Positions 1 to 7,131 of a DNA stretch of 64,000 nucleotides are shown one piece after another (position 1 is the first letter of the stretch; each line of letters opens with the position of its first letter). Below the pieces are notes generated by a model. It was not told the DNA's origin and searched no databases. It saw only the letters and a program-made list of their open reading frames with translations. The DNA comes from Teichococcus wenyumeiae. GTDB taxonomy: Bacteria; Pseudomonadota; Alphaproteobacteria; Acetobacterales; Acetobacteraceae. A program made the translations under genes and the position numbers. The stretch spans positions 19,578 through 83,577 of the forward strand of contig NZ_RFLX01000018.1 in NCBI RefSeq assembly GCF_003696345.1, written 5' to 3'.

Positions 1-635
1 GCGACATCGACGGTGCTCGGGGTATAGGGCGTGAAGCTGACCACCAGCAGCGCATCGCCGGCCTGCACCAGGGCGGCCTGTTCCGCCAACATCCCGCCGG
101 CATTGTCCAGCAGCACGGCGCGAATGCCCAGCTTGCCAAGCGCATAGGCCAGATAGCTCACCACCGCGAAGGCACGGCGCTGGCCCAGCAGGTACAAGGT
201 CTCGGACTGCGCGAGGATATTGGCCGCTGCCTCCAGTTCCTCCTCTCCCACCGTCTCGCGGAGGCGGCTGAGCGAAGCGATGGAAGCATCGACGAAGCCG
301 TCCAGCAGCATCGCCGGGCCACCGGTCGCCGTCGCGGTCGCGCGCAGTGTCTCAAGGCGTTCCCGGTAATCGGGCCAGCGGTCCCGCAGCCGGGTCCGGA
401 ACACCTGCTGCATGTCGGAGAAGCCGCCATAGCCGAAGGACTGGGCAAAACGGACCAGGGTCGAAGGCTGCACTTCGGCGCTCCGGGCAACCTCGGCCAC
501 GGTTCCAAGGGCCATCTCATCCGGATGGTCCAGCGCGAAGCGGGCCACCTGCTTCAGGCGGCGGGGGAGGCCGGCATGGCGCCGCGCCAGTTCCTCGCGC
601 AGTGCCTTGAACTCCCGGACTGGCTCCGACGTCAT
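1..635 (-). CDS. RpiR/MurR-family transcriptional regulator (3' end beyond window)
   Basis: The frame is open to the left edge, so only the first ~211 residues are visible. It starts at ATG 635 (N-terminus MTSEPVREFKALREEL). Residues ~20-82 form an RpiR-type helix-turn-helix, recognisable in PSTLVRFAQSFGYGGF (58-72). A SIS phosphosugar-binding domain begins near residue 145 (ETLYLLGQRRAF). Such proteins are DNA-binding regulators whose SIS domain senses phosphosugars or related metabolites. It is on the same strand as the operon ending at 997 but separated from it by 361 bp, so it probably has its own promoter. Its target is unknown. The family call is firm. Confidence 0.88.
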   Translation of the reverse strand, partial: MTSEPVREFKALREELARRHAGLPRRLKQVARFALDHPDEMALGTVAEVARSAEVQPSTLVRFAQSFGYGGFSDMQQVFRTRLRDRWPDYRERLETLRATATATGGPAMLLDGFVDASIASLSRLRETVGEEELEAAANILAQSETLYLLGQRRAFAVVSYLAYALGKLGIRAVLLDNAGGMLAEQAALVQAGDALLVVSFTPYTPSTVDV

Positions 636-996
636 GTACTTGCTGGTTCCTGGCCTTGGCACGCGGGGCTGATGAGGACGGCTTGCCGTCCCATACCCCA
701 GACCGCAGCGAGTGAACAATTCCATTAAAGCGAGATCGCTGCCCGCTATAGAATTTTTATTCCAGATACCGGTCTGCATCACGTGCCAGCCCCGAAGCGG
801 CAGAGCCTGCCGTGATGCCGCAGAACAAGCTGCTGTTTTTCTGGCATTCTGGAACTGATACGCTTCCTTGAACGCTGATAGCGGCACCTGCGCCCGGAAG
901 GCCCTGGCAGGCCGCATCTGCCAGAGCTTGCCATTCCTGCAGGCCGGAGCCCTGAGGCTGGCGCAGCTGCTGGCAGAACCTGCTTTGGCGGCCCGC
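636..996. promoter_or_regulatory. Gene-free 361 bp with possible RpiR operator half-sites
   Basis: No credible gene lies here. It holds the upstream region of the RpiR gene. It is more AT-rich than its surroundings around 710-770 and contains a short perfect inverted repeat GAAT-TTTT-ATTC at 751-762 and a related GAACAATTCC at 714-723. RpiR-type regulators often bind GAAT/ATTC-like palindromes and control their own genes, so these are plausible operator elements. This is inference from a short motif only. Confidence 0.3.
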
Positions 997-1851
997 CTAG
1001 AGGGCCGCTTCGAGTATGCGGCGCGCGAGGCGGAGGTGCAGGCGCTCCACCATCTGCCCATCCAGCGAGATGACCCCCGCTTCAGGCTGGGCCGTGAAGG
1101 CTGCGGCCACCTTCCGCGCCCATTCCAGCCGCGCCGCATCCGGCGTGAAGGCCGCGGCTACCGGGCCGAGCTGGTCCGGATGGATGCACAGCTTGCCGGC
1201 GAAACCATCCCGCGCGGCCTCGGCAGCCTCGCGCACCAGGGCTTCCGGCTGGCGCGGGTCGGGAAAGGGCGTGTCCATGGCGGGCAGCCCCGCCGCGCCG
1301 GCGGCCAGCAGAAAGGCCGCGCGTGCCTGGCGTACCGGCGCGGCGTAGCGACCCTGCGGATCCCGCGCCACCACACCCAGATCGGATGAGAGATCCTCCG
1401 CCCCAAAACACAGGGCCTTCAGGCGCGGCGGCACATCGCGGTAGTCGAGCCCGTGCAGCGAGGCTGCCGTTTCCGTCACCAGCGCCAGCACGCCGATCTG
1501 CCCGGCTTCCAGGCCGGCGGCGGTCTCCAGCGCTTCCAGGTGATGATCCAGGGCCCAGACATCCTGCGGCCCCGTGCACTTCGGCAGCATCACCGCCAGG
1601 GGCGCGCCGGGCACCACGGCCGCGAGGTCACGCAGATACCAGGACGTGGTGCGCGCATTGATCCGCACCACCACCTCGCGCCTCGTCCGTCCAGGCAGCA
1701 GGGCCGCGACTTCCGCACGCGCGGCATCCTTGTTCTCGGGCCCGACCGCGTCCTCCAGGTCCAGCACTACGGCATCGGCCGCGCTGGCCAGGGCCTTGTC
1801 CCGCTTGCGCGCGGAATCGCCAGGCGCGAAGAGCAGGTTGCGCAGCCGCAT
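997..1851 (-). CDS. HpcH/HpaI aldolase / CitE-like CoA-ester lyase
   Basis: 284-residue CitE-type TIM-barrel lyase starting MRLRNLLFAPGDSARKRDKA. Family motifs are present: DAVVLDLEDAV (Mg-binding region), VVRINARTT (CoA/substrate Arg), VMLPKCTG and the C-terminal GKLCIHPDQL. Family members cleave 3-hydroxyacyl-CoA esters such as citramalyl-CoA, malyl-CoA or methylmalyl-CoA into acetyl- or propionyl-CoA plus an oxoacid. The start at 1851 was chosen because its ATG overlaps the MaoC stop (TGATG) and because residues further upstream do not look like the family. It is the last gene of the 6004-997 operon, where it would carry out the final C-C cleavage. Citramalyl-CoA lyase is the favoured role by context, but the substrate is not proven. 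Confidence 0.88.
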   Translation of the reverse strand: MRLRNLLFAPGDSARKRDKALASAADAVVLDLEDAVGPENKDAARAEVAALLPGRTRREVVVRINARTTSWYLRDLAAVVPGAPLAVMLPKCTGPQDVWALDHHLEALETAAGLEAGQIGVLALVTETAASLHGLDYRDVPPRLKALCFGAEDLSSDLGVVARDPQGRYAAPVRQARAAFLLAAGAAGLPAMDTPFPDPRQPEALVREAAEAARDGFAGKLCIHPDQLGPVAAAFTPDAARLEWARKVAAAFTAQPEAGVISLDGQMVERLHLRLARRILEAAL

Positions 1852-2312
1852 CACGCCGCCTCCGCCGGGCGGCGATGCACCAGCACCGCACGTTCGCAAC
1901 GGGCGACCACCTCGTCACGCTGGTTATAGGCCTCGTGCAGCAGCGTCACGATCCCTGCGTCGGGGCGGGATTTGCTGGCCCTCGCGCCGAGCACCGTGGT
2001 GCGCACCCCGAGTGTGTCACCTGCAAAGACCGGCACAGGGAAGCGCACGTCCGTCATGCCCAGGTTGGCCACGGCCGTGCCATTGGTGGTGTTGTGCACG
2101 CTCATGCCGATCATCAGCCCGAGCGTGAAAAGCGAGTTCATCAGCGGACGGCCGAACTCACTGTCCTTCATGTATTCGGCATCCAGATGCAGCCGCGCCA
2201 CATTCATGGTCATGCCACAGAAGAAGGTATTGTCGGAGTCCGTCAGCGTGCGCCGCCACTCGGCATCCACCACCAGGCCCTCGACCAGTTCCTCGAACCA
2301 CAGACCAGCCAT
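1851..2312 (-). CDS. MaoC-family hydratase (itaconyl-CoA/mesaconyl-CoA hydratase-like)
   Basis: 153-residue hot-dog-fold protein. It contains SDNTFFCGMTMNVARLHLD near residues 25-43 and FGRPLMNSLFTLGLMIG near 54-70, typical of the MaoC-like hydratases that act on branched dicarboxyl-CoA esters. These enzymes add water to enoyl-CoA without cofactor. ATG 2312 is preceded by AAAGGAG, a good ribosome-binding site in the 23-nt gap after the acyl-CoA dehydrogenase gene. It overlaps the next gene by TGATG. In the operon it would hydrate the enoyl-CoA made upstream to the 3-hydroxyacyl-CoA used by the CitE-like lyase. The exact substrate is inferred. Confidence 0.85.
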   Translation of the reverse strand: MAGLWFEELVEGLVVDAEWRRTLTDSDNTFFCGMTMNVARLHLDAEYMKDSEFGRPLMNSLFTLGLMIGMSVHNTTNGTAVANLGMTDVRFPVPVFAGDTLGVRTTVLGARASKSRPDAGIVTLLHEAYNQRDEVVARCERAVLVHRRPAEAA

Positions 2313-2335
2313 GCCGGTTCTCCTTTGTTGCCAGC

Positions 2336-3502
2336 TCAATAGGATTTCGGCAGGCCCAGCACCTTCTCCGCGATGAAGCAGAGAATGAGCTGCGGGCTGA
2401 CGGGCGCGATACGCGGGATCATTACCTCGCGCAGGAAGCGCTCCACATGGTATTCGCGGGCGTAGCCGAAGCCGCCATGGGTCATTACCGCCTGCTGGCA
2501 GGCCTTGAAGCCGGCTTCGGCAGCGAGATACTTGGCCGCATTGGCCTCGGCACCGCAGGAGAGACCACGGTCGTAGCGCCAGGCGGCTTGCAGGATCATC
2601 AGCTGCGCTGCCTGAAGCTCCATCCAGTTGGCAGCCAGGGGGTGCTGGATGGCCTGGTTCTGCCCGATGGGCCGGCCGAAGACGCGGCGCTCCTTGGCGT
2701 AGTTCGTCGCGCGCTCCAGCGCGACAAGGCCGAGCCCCACGGCCTCGGCGGCGATCAGGATGCGTTCCGGGTTCAGGCCGTGCAGGATGTATTCGAAGCC
2801 ACGGCCTTCCTCGCCAATGCGGTCCTCCTCCGGCACTTCCAGGTTGTCGAAGAAAACCTCGTTGGAATCGACGGCCTTGCGGCCCATCTTGTCGATCTCG
2901 CGCACATCGACATGCCTGCGGTCGAGGTCGGTGTAAAAAAGACTCAGCCCCTCGGTGCGGCGCTTCACCTGATCGAGCGGCGTGGTGCGTGCCAGGATCA
3001 ACACCTTTTCCGCCACCTGCGCCGTCGAGATCCAGATCTTCTGCCCATTCACCACGTAGCGGTCGCCACGCTTCTCGGCGCGCGTGCGCAGCTGCGTGGT
3101 GTCCAGCCCGGTATTCGGCTCGGTAACGGCGAAGCAGGCACGCTCCTGGCCCGCGATCAGCGGCGGCAGCATGCGGCGCTTCTGCTCCTCGGTGCCGAAG
3201 ACCACCACCGGGTTCAGCCCGAAGATGTTCATGTGCACCGCCGAGGCCCCGGTCATGCCGGCGCCGGACTGCGCGATGGCCTGCATCATGATGGCCGCTT
3301 CGGTGATGCCGAGGCCGGCGCCGCCATATTCCTCCGGCATGCAGATGCCGAGCCAGCCATCCTTCGCCAGCGCCGCGCAGAACTCGCGCGGGAAGGCACC
3401 GTCCTTGTCGCGCTGCAGCCAGTATTCGTCGCCAAAGCCCGCGCAGATACGGACGATAGCCTCGCGGAGTGCATCCTGCTCGGGGGTGAAGGTGAAGTCC
3501 AT
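2336..3502 (-). CDS. Acyl-CoA dehydrogenase-family flavoprotein, atypical C-terminus
   Basis: 388 residues with the three ACAD domains: helical N-domain (MDFTFTPEQDALREAIV), central beta domain with CFAVTEPNTGLDTTQLRT (FAD/substrate) and WISTAQVAEKVLILART, and the C-terminal helical domain (RRVFGRPIGQNQAIQHPLA). The C-terminal stretch YHVERFLREVMIPRIAPVSPQ aligns where most family members carry an IYEGT motif with the catalytic Glu, and no Glu is visible there. It may use another base or catalyse a related reaction. ATG 3502 overlaps the CoA-transferase stop (TGATG); an in-frame ATG at 3517 is possible. It is co-transcribed with CaiB, MaoC and CitE-like enzymes. Confidence 0.87.
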   Translation of the reverse strand: MDFTFTPEQDALREAIVRICAGFGDEYWLQRDKDGAFPREFCAALAKDGWLGICMPEEYGGAGLGITEAAIMMQAIAQSGAGMTGASAVHMNIFGLNPVVVFGTEEQKRRMLPPLIAGQERACFAVTEPNTGLDTTQLRTRAEKRGDRYVVNGQKIWISTAQVAEKVLILARTTPLDQVKRRTEGLSLFYTDLDRRHVDVREIDKMGRKAVDSNEVFFDNLEVPEEDRIGEEGRGFEYILHGLNPERILIAAEAVGLGLVALERATNYAKERRVFGRPIGQNQAIQHPLAANWMELQAAQLMILQAAWRYDRGLSCGAEANAAKYLAAEAGFKACQQAVMTHGGFGYAREYHVERFLREVMIPRIAPVSPQLILCFIAEKVLGLPKSY

Positions 3503-4626
3503 CAAGTCGTCTCCCATGCGGCGGTGCCGGGTGCGGGCCAGGCAGGCGGTGGTCCGGGCGGCGCGGGCGGCGTCGCCGACCAGCGGCCGAAGGGCGCGGT
3601 GGTGTGAAGGGTGCGGCCATCGGGCAGCGCCACGTCCTGCCAGAAGCCGGTGGCATTCAGGTGCGGGTCCTGGCGCAGCGCGGTGATGTCATTGACCGGC
3701 GCGGCGGGGATATCGGCTTCTGAGAGAAGCTGCATCCATTCCGCCGTGTCGCGATGCGCCAGCGCCTCGGCCACCTGGGCATAGGCGTGGTCAATGCCCG
3801 CCTGCCGCGCCGCATGGGTGGCGAGGCGCGGGTCCTGCAGCGCATCCTCCCGCCCGATCAACGCGAAGAAGCGGCGCCAGTGGGCGTCGGTGTAGAGCAG
3901 CACGGCGATCCAGCCATCCCGCGTGCGGTAGGGCCGGCGCTGCGGTGACATCAGGCGCGGGTAATAGGGCTCGCCCTCGGGCGGGTCGAAGCTCATCCCG
4001 CCGAGGTGGTCGCCAGCCACCAGGCCGGCGAAAGTCTCGAACATCGGCACCTCCACCTGCTGGGCCACGCCGGTGCGTTCCCGGCAAGCGATGGCGGCGA
4101 CGATGGCGAAGGCCAGATGCGTGCCGACCACGCGGTCGGCCAGGGTCAGCGGCACGTAGCGCGGCTCGCCATCGCCCGCGGCACGGCCGATGGTATCGGC
4201 CAGGCCGCTCGCCGCCTGGATCAGGTCGTCATAGGCCGGGCGGGCGGCATAAGGCCCTCCGGCGCCATAGCCATAGGCGCAGGCAACCACCAGCCGGGGG
4301 TTGAACGCCGCCAGGTCGTTCTGGCGCAGGCCGAGGCGTGCGGCCGCCTCGGGGCGCATGTTGTGCACCAGCACATCGGCTCCCGAGGCCAGGCGGCGGA
4401 ATTCCGCCTGCCCTTCCGGAGCCTTCAGGTCCAGCGCCACGCTGCGCTTGCCACGGTTCAGATGCGCGAAGATCGCGCCGCCCTGCCCGGCCCGGCGCAT
4501 CACGTCGCCCTCGGGCGGCTCGACCTTCAGCACCTCGGCACCGAGGTCGGCCAGCAGCCGCGTGGCATAGGGGCCCATCACCACCGTGCTGGCATCCAGC
4601 ACGCGCAGGCCGGCGAGTACGGTCAT
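3502..4626 (-). CDS. CaiB/BaiF family III CoA-transferase
   Basis: 374 residues starting MTVLAGLRVLDASTVVMGPYA, the standard N-terminus of family III CoA-transferases. LLADLGAEVLKVEPPEGD and RGKRSVALDLKAPEG are the CoA-binding signature, and YDDLIQAASGL carries the catalytic Asp that forms the acyl anhydride. The reaction moves CoA from a donor such as succinyl-CoA to a carboxylic acid. The start at 4626 gives an ATGA overlap with the upstream receptor gene; 13 extra in-frame residues upstream do not look like the family. By position it would activate the substrate captured by the Bug receptor. Itaconate CoA-transferase is a reasonable guess, not proven. Confidence 0.88.
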   Translation of the reverse strand: MTVLAGLRVLDASTVVMGPYATRLLADLGAEVLKVEPPEGDVMRRAGQGGAIFAHLNRGKRSVALDLKAPEGQAEFRRLASGADVLVHNMRPEAAARLGLRQNDLAAFNPRLVVACAYGYGAGGPYAARPAYDDLIQAASGLADTIGRAAGDGEPRYVPLTLADRVVGTHLAFAIVAAIACRERTGVAQQVEVPMFETFAGLVAGDHLGGMSFDPPEGEPYYPRLMSPQRRPYRTRDGWIAVLLYTDAHWRRFFALIGREDALQDPRLATHAARQAGIDHAYAQVAEALAHRDTAEWMQLLSEADIPAAPVNDITALRQDPHLNATGFWQDVALPDGRTLHTTAPFGRWSATPPAPPGPPPAWPAPGTAAWETT

Positions 4627-5597
4627 TCCTTCTCGATCCCGGCGGCCTCGATCAGTTCCCGCCACTTCACCAGCTCGGCGCGGACGAAGCTGTCCAGCGT
4701 CTCCGGTGGGCCCGAGAAGGCCTCGAAGCCGATGGCAGCGAAGCGCTGCTTCACTTCCGGCCGATCAATGGCCTGGCGGATGGCTGCATTCAAGGTCGCG
4801 ACGATCTCCGGCCGCATCTTCGCGGGGCCGAAGACGCCGTTCCATGAGGTGATGTCGAAGCCCTCGAGCCCGGCCTCGGCCATCGAAGGCGACTCCGGCA
4901 TCAGTGCCGAGCGCTCCTTCGTGCTCATTGCCAACACGCGCAGCTTGCCGGCCTGCACATTGGCCAGGCCCGCCGCGATATCGACGAACATGCAGGTCAC
5001 GCGCCCGGCCATAACATCGGTCATGGCCGGCGGGGTGCTACGGTAGGGCACATGCAGCATCTCGGCGCCGGCCATCCGCGCCATGGTGGCACCGGCGACG
5101 ATGCCGGTGCTGTTGCCGCTGGCATAGCTGACCTGGCCCGGGGACTTGCGCGCCATCTCCAGCAGGTCCCGCAGGCTGCGCGCCTTCACCTCCTCGCCCA
5201 CCACCAGCATGAAGGGCAGGTTGCCGACGCGGGCCACGGGCGTGAAATCCGCCACGGGGTCATAGTCGATGCGCTTCATCAGCGACGGATTGGCGGAATG
5301 GGTGGTGTTGGTGGTGACAAAGAGCGTGGTGCCATCCGGCGCCGCACGGGCCGCCTGCACGGCGGCGATGGTGCCATTGGCGCCGGCGCGGTTGTCCACC
5401 ACCACCGGCACCCCGATCCGCGCACCCAGCAGTTCGGCGAGGATACGGGCCACCGCATCCGTGCCGCTGCCGCCGGCGAAGGGCACCACCAGCGTGATGG
5501 GGCGGTCCGGCTTCCATTCGGCGCCCTGCGCCCGCGCCAACCCGGGAAGGGCCGGCAGCGCCATGGCGGCGCCAAGCAGGCTGCGGCGGCGGATCAT
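4623..5597 (-). CDS. Bug-family (tripartite tricarboxylate transporter) periplasmic receptor
   Basis: 324 residues with a twin-arginine-like signal peptide (MIRRRSLLGAAMALPALPGLARA) followed by the Bug fold: WKPDRPITLVVPFAGGSGTDAVARI, VVDNRAGANGTIAAVQAA and GKLRVLAMSTKERSALMPESPSMAEAG. Bug (TctC-like) proteins bind carboxylates in the periplasm. ATG 5597 overlaps the cupin stop (ATGA) and the stop overlaps the CoA-transferase start, so translation is probably coupled. No TctA/TctB membrane genes are nearby, so uptake must use subunits encoded elsewhere. Its place in a CoA-dependent catabolic operon suggests it binds the pathway acid. Confidence 0.9.
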   Translation of the reverse strand: MIRRRSLLGAAMALPALPGLARAQGAEWKPDRPITLVVPFAGGSGTDAVARILAELLGARIGVPVVVDNRAGANGTIAAVQAARAAPDGTTLFVTTNTTHSANPSLMKRIDYDPVADFTPVARVGNLPFMLVVGEEVKARSLRDLLEMARKSPGQVSYASGNSTGIVAGATMARMAGAEMLHVPYRSTPPAMTDVMAGRVTCMFVDIAAGLANVQAGKLRVLAMSTKERSALMPESPSMAEAGLEGFDITSWNGVFGPAKMRPEIVATLNAAIRQAIDRPEVKQRFAAIGFEAFSGPPETLDSFVRAELVKWRELIEAAGIEKE

Positions 5598-6004
5598 GCG
5601 TGCATGTCCCCGGCGCGGCGGACGACCTTGGCGGGGTCCTCGCCATAGGGCGGCGAATAGATGACCAGCAGCTTCACCGGCTCCGTGCCGACGACGGTGA
5701 AGATATGTTCCTCCCCGGCCGGAAAGAAGCACATCTCGCCAGGCCCAATCTCGCGGCTCTGGCCGCCGATCTCGGCGCGGGCGCGGCCGGACAGGATGTA
5801 GCAGGCCTGTTCCATGCCTGGATGCGCATGCGGCAAGGCGCCCTGCCCTGCCTCGATGCTGCCGAGCAGCACCTCCATGGTCTTGGCGCCCACCGTCTCC
5901 GGCCCGATCAGCCGCCGGTTCACCGTGCCGGTGTGGTTGGCGGGGCTATAGCCCGGCACATCCTCCGGGCGGACGAAATAGCGGCGTTCCGTTGTCGTGG
6001 ACAT
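5594..6004 (-). CDS. Small cupin-domain protein
   Basis: 136 residues, a single cupin barrel. The first cupin motif is visible as ALPHAHPGMEQACYILSG (HxH, four residues, then Glu) and the second as MCFFPAGEEHIFTVVG. These residues normally bind a divalent metal. It is the first gene of the operon, starting MSTTTERRYFVRP at ATG 6004 with GGGAG about 10 bases upstream; an in-frame ATG at 6031 is less likely. Similar cupins accompany Bug/CoA-transferase operons, where they may be isomerases, decarboxylases or sensors. No precise reaction can be given. Confidence 0.8.
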   Translation of the reverse strand: MSTTTERRYFVRPEDVPGYSPANHTGTVNRRLIGPETVGAKTMEVLLGSIEAGQGALPHAHPGMEQACYILSGRARAEIGGQSREIGPGEMCFFPAGEEHIFTVVGTEPVKLLVIYSPPYGEDPAKVVRRAGDMHA

Positions 6005-6076
6005 CGGCTTCTCCCTGGGTTCCGCCTTCAAAGGGGCGATTCACCAGGGAATTCGGGGCGCCCAGACCCTATAAAT

Positions 6077-6092
6077 CAATTGAAATAAATTG
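6077..6092. promoter_or_regulatory. Palindrome in the cupin-LysR intergenic region (candidate LysR operator)
   Basis: The 109-bp gap between the divergent cupin operon and the LysR gene is AT-rich and contains the perfect inverted repeat CAATT-GAAATA-AATTG. Further AT-rich DNA (ATAAAT, AACAATT) lies on both sides. LysR regulators usually bind a dyad in such a shared promoter and control both themselves and the divergent operon, so this is the best operator candidate. Confidence 0.5.
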
Positions 6093-6113
6093 CTCATGCC
6101 ATAGAAAACAATT

Positions 6114-7031
6114 ATGTCCGTTACACTCAAAGGGCTGCGTGCCTTCAACACGGTGCTACGTTACGGCAGCTTCACCCGCGCAGCCGGGCTGCTGAACATC
6201 ACGCAGCCCGCGCTGACCGTGCAGATCCGCCAGTTGGAGATGGGCCTAGGGCTCAAGCTGCTCGACCGCACGCCGCGTGGCGCCGAGCCGACAGCCGCTG
6301 GGCGGGAACTGGCGCGCTCGTTGGAGCCCCTGCTGCAGGAACTCGACCACACCATTGCCAGCCTGCAGGACCTTGCCGCGCGCCGCCGTGGCGTGGTGCG
6401 GCTGGCGGTTCTGCCTTCCGTGGCTTCCGGCCTGCTGCCGGGCGCCATCGCGCGGCTTCATGCCAGCCACCCGAACCTCCAGGTGCGGGTGCGCGAGGCG
6501 GTGACCGGCGAGGTTTATGAGCAGGTCCGGTCCGGGCAGGTGGACTTCGGCATCGCGACGGATCTGCAGCCGGGCGGCGAGCTATCGCTGCAGCGGCTGT
6601 TCCAGGACCAGATCATGGCCATGCTGCCCCCCGGCCATGCCATGGCGGCGATGCCATTGATCCCCCTTCCCGCCCTGGCGAAAGAAAGGCTGCTGCTGCT
6701 GGAGACCAATAGCTCCATCCGCCAGCTGGTGGACGATGCTTTCGCCAGGACCGGGCATATCGTCGCTCCGGCCCAGGAGGCCGTGCACACAGGTACGTTG
6801 GTCAGCATGGCACGCGCCGGGCTCGGGATCGTGCTGATCCCTTCCTCCGCCGCTGAGATCGCCATGGCGCCGGAGCTGGCGGTGCGCCCGATCGGTCATC
6901 CACACATCTGCCGCACGGTCAGCCTGATCTGCCGCAGCGACCGCTCCCTCCCGCCCTCGGCCGAAGCACTGGTTGAGACGCTGCGAGAGGTGATCGACCA
7001 CTCCGCCGATGGAGGCCGAGCTGGAGCCTAG
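6114..7031 (+). CDS. LysR-family transcriptional regulator of the adjacent catabolic operon
   Basis: 305 residues. The N-terminal winged helix (LKGLRAFNTVLRYGSFTRAA, then ITQPALTVQIRQLEMGLGLKLLDR) is diagnostic of LysR proteins. A periplasmic-binding-protein-like effector domain follows (RRGVVRLAVLPSVASGLLPG, then QVDFGIATDLQPGGELSLQRL). ATG 6114 is the only start that keeps the helix-turn-helix intact. The gene diverges from the cupin-Bug-CaiB operon with a palindrome between them, so it probably senses the pathway acid or a CoA-ester product and switches the operon on. The family call is secure; the effector is inferred. Confidence 0.93.
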   Translation: MSVTLKGLRAFNTVLRYGSFTRAAGLLNITQPALTVQIRQLEMGLGLKLLDRTPRGAEPTAAGRELARSLEPLLQELDHTIASLQDLAARRRGVVRLAVLPSVASGLLPGAIARLHASHPNLQVRVREAVTGEVYEQVRSGQVDFGIATDLQPGGELSLQRLFQDQIMAMLPPGHAMAAMPLIPLPALAKERLLLLETNSSIRQLVDDAFARTGHIVAPAQEAVHTGTLVSMARAGLGIVLIPSSAAEIAMAPELAVRPIGHPHICRTVSLICRSDRSLPPSAEALVETLREVIDHSADGGRAGA

Positions 7032-7131
7032 GCCTGACTACGCAGCCTTGCGGAACAGGTTAGCCTGGGCGCTGTGAAGGAAGGGGCACAGCTTGTAGGC
7101 GTCCCTCACCGCGCCGCCTTCATACCGCCCC

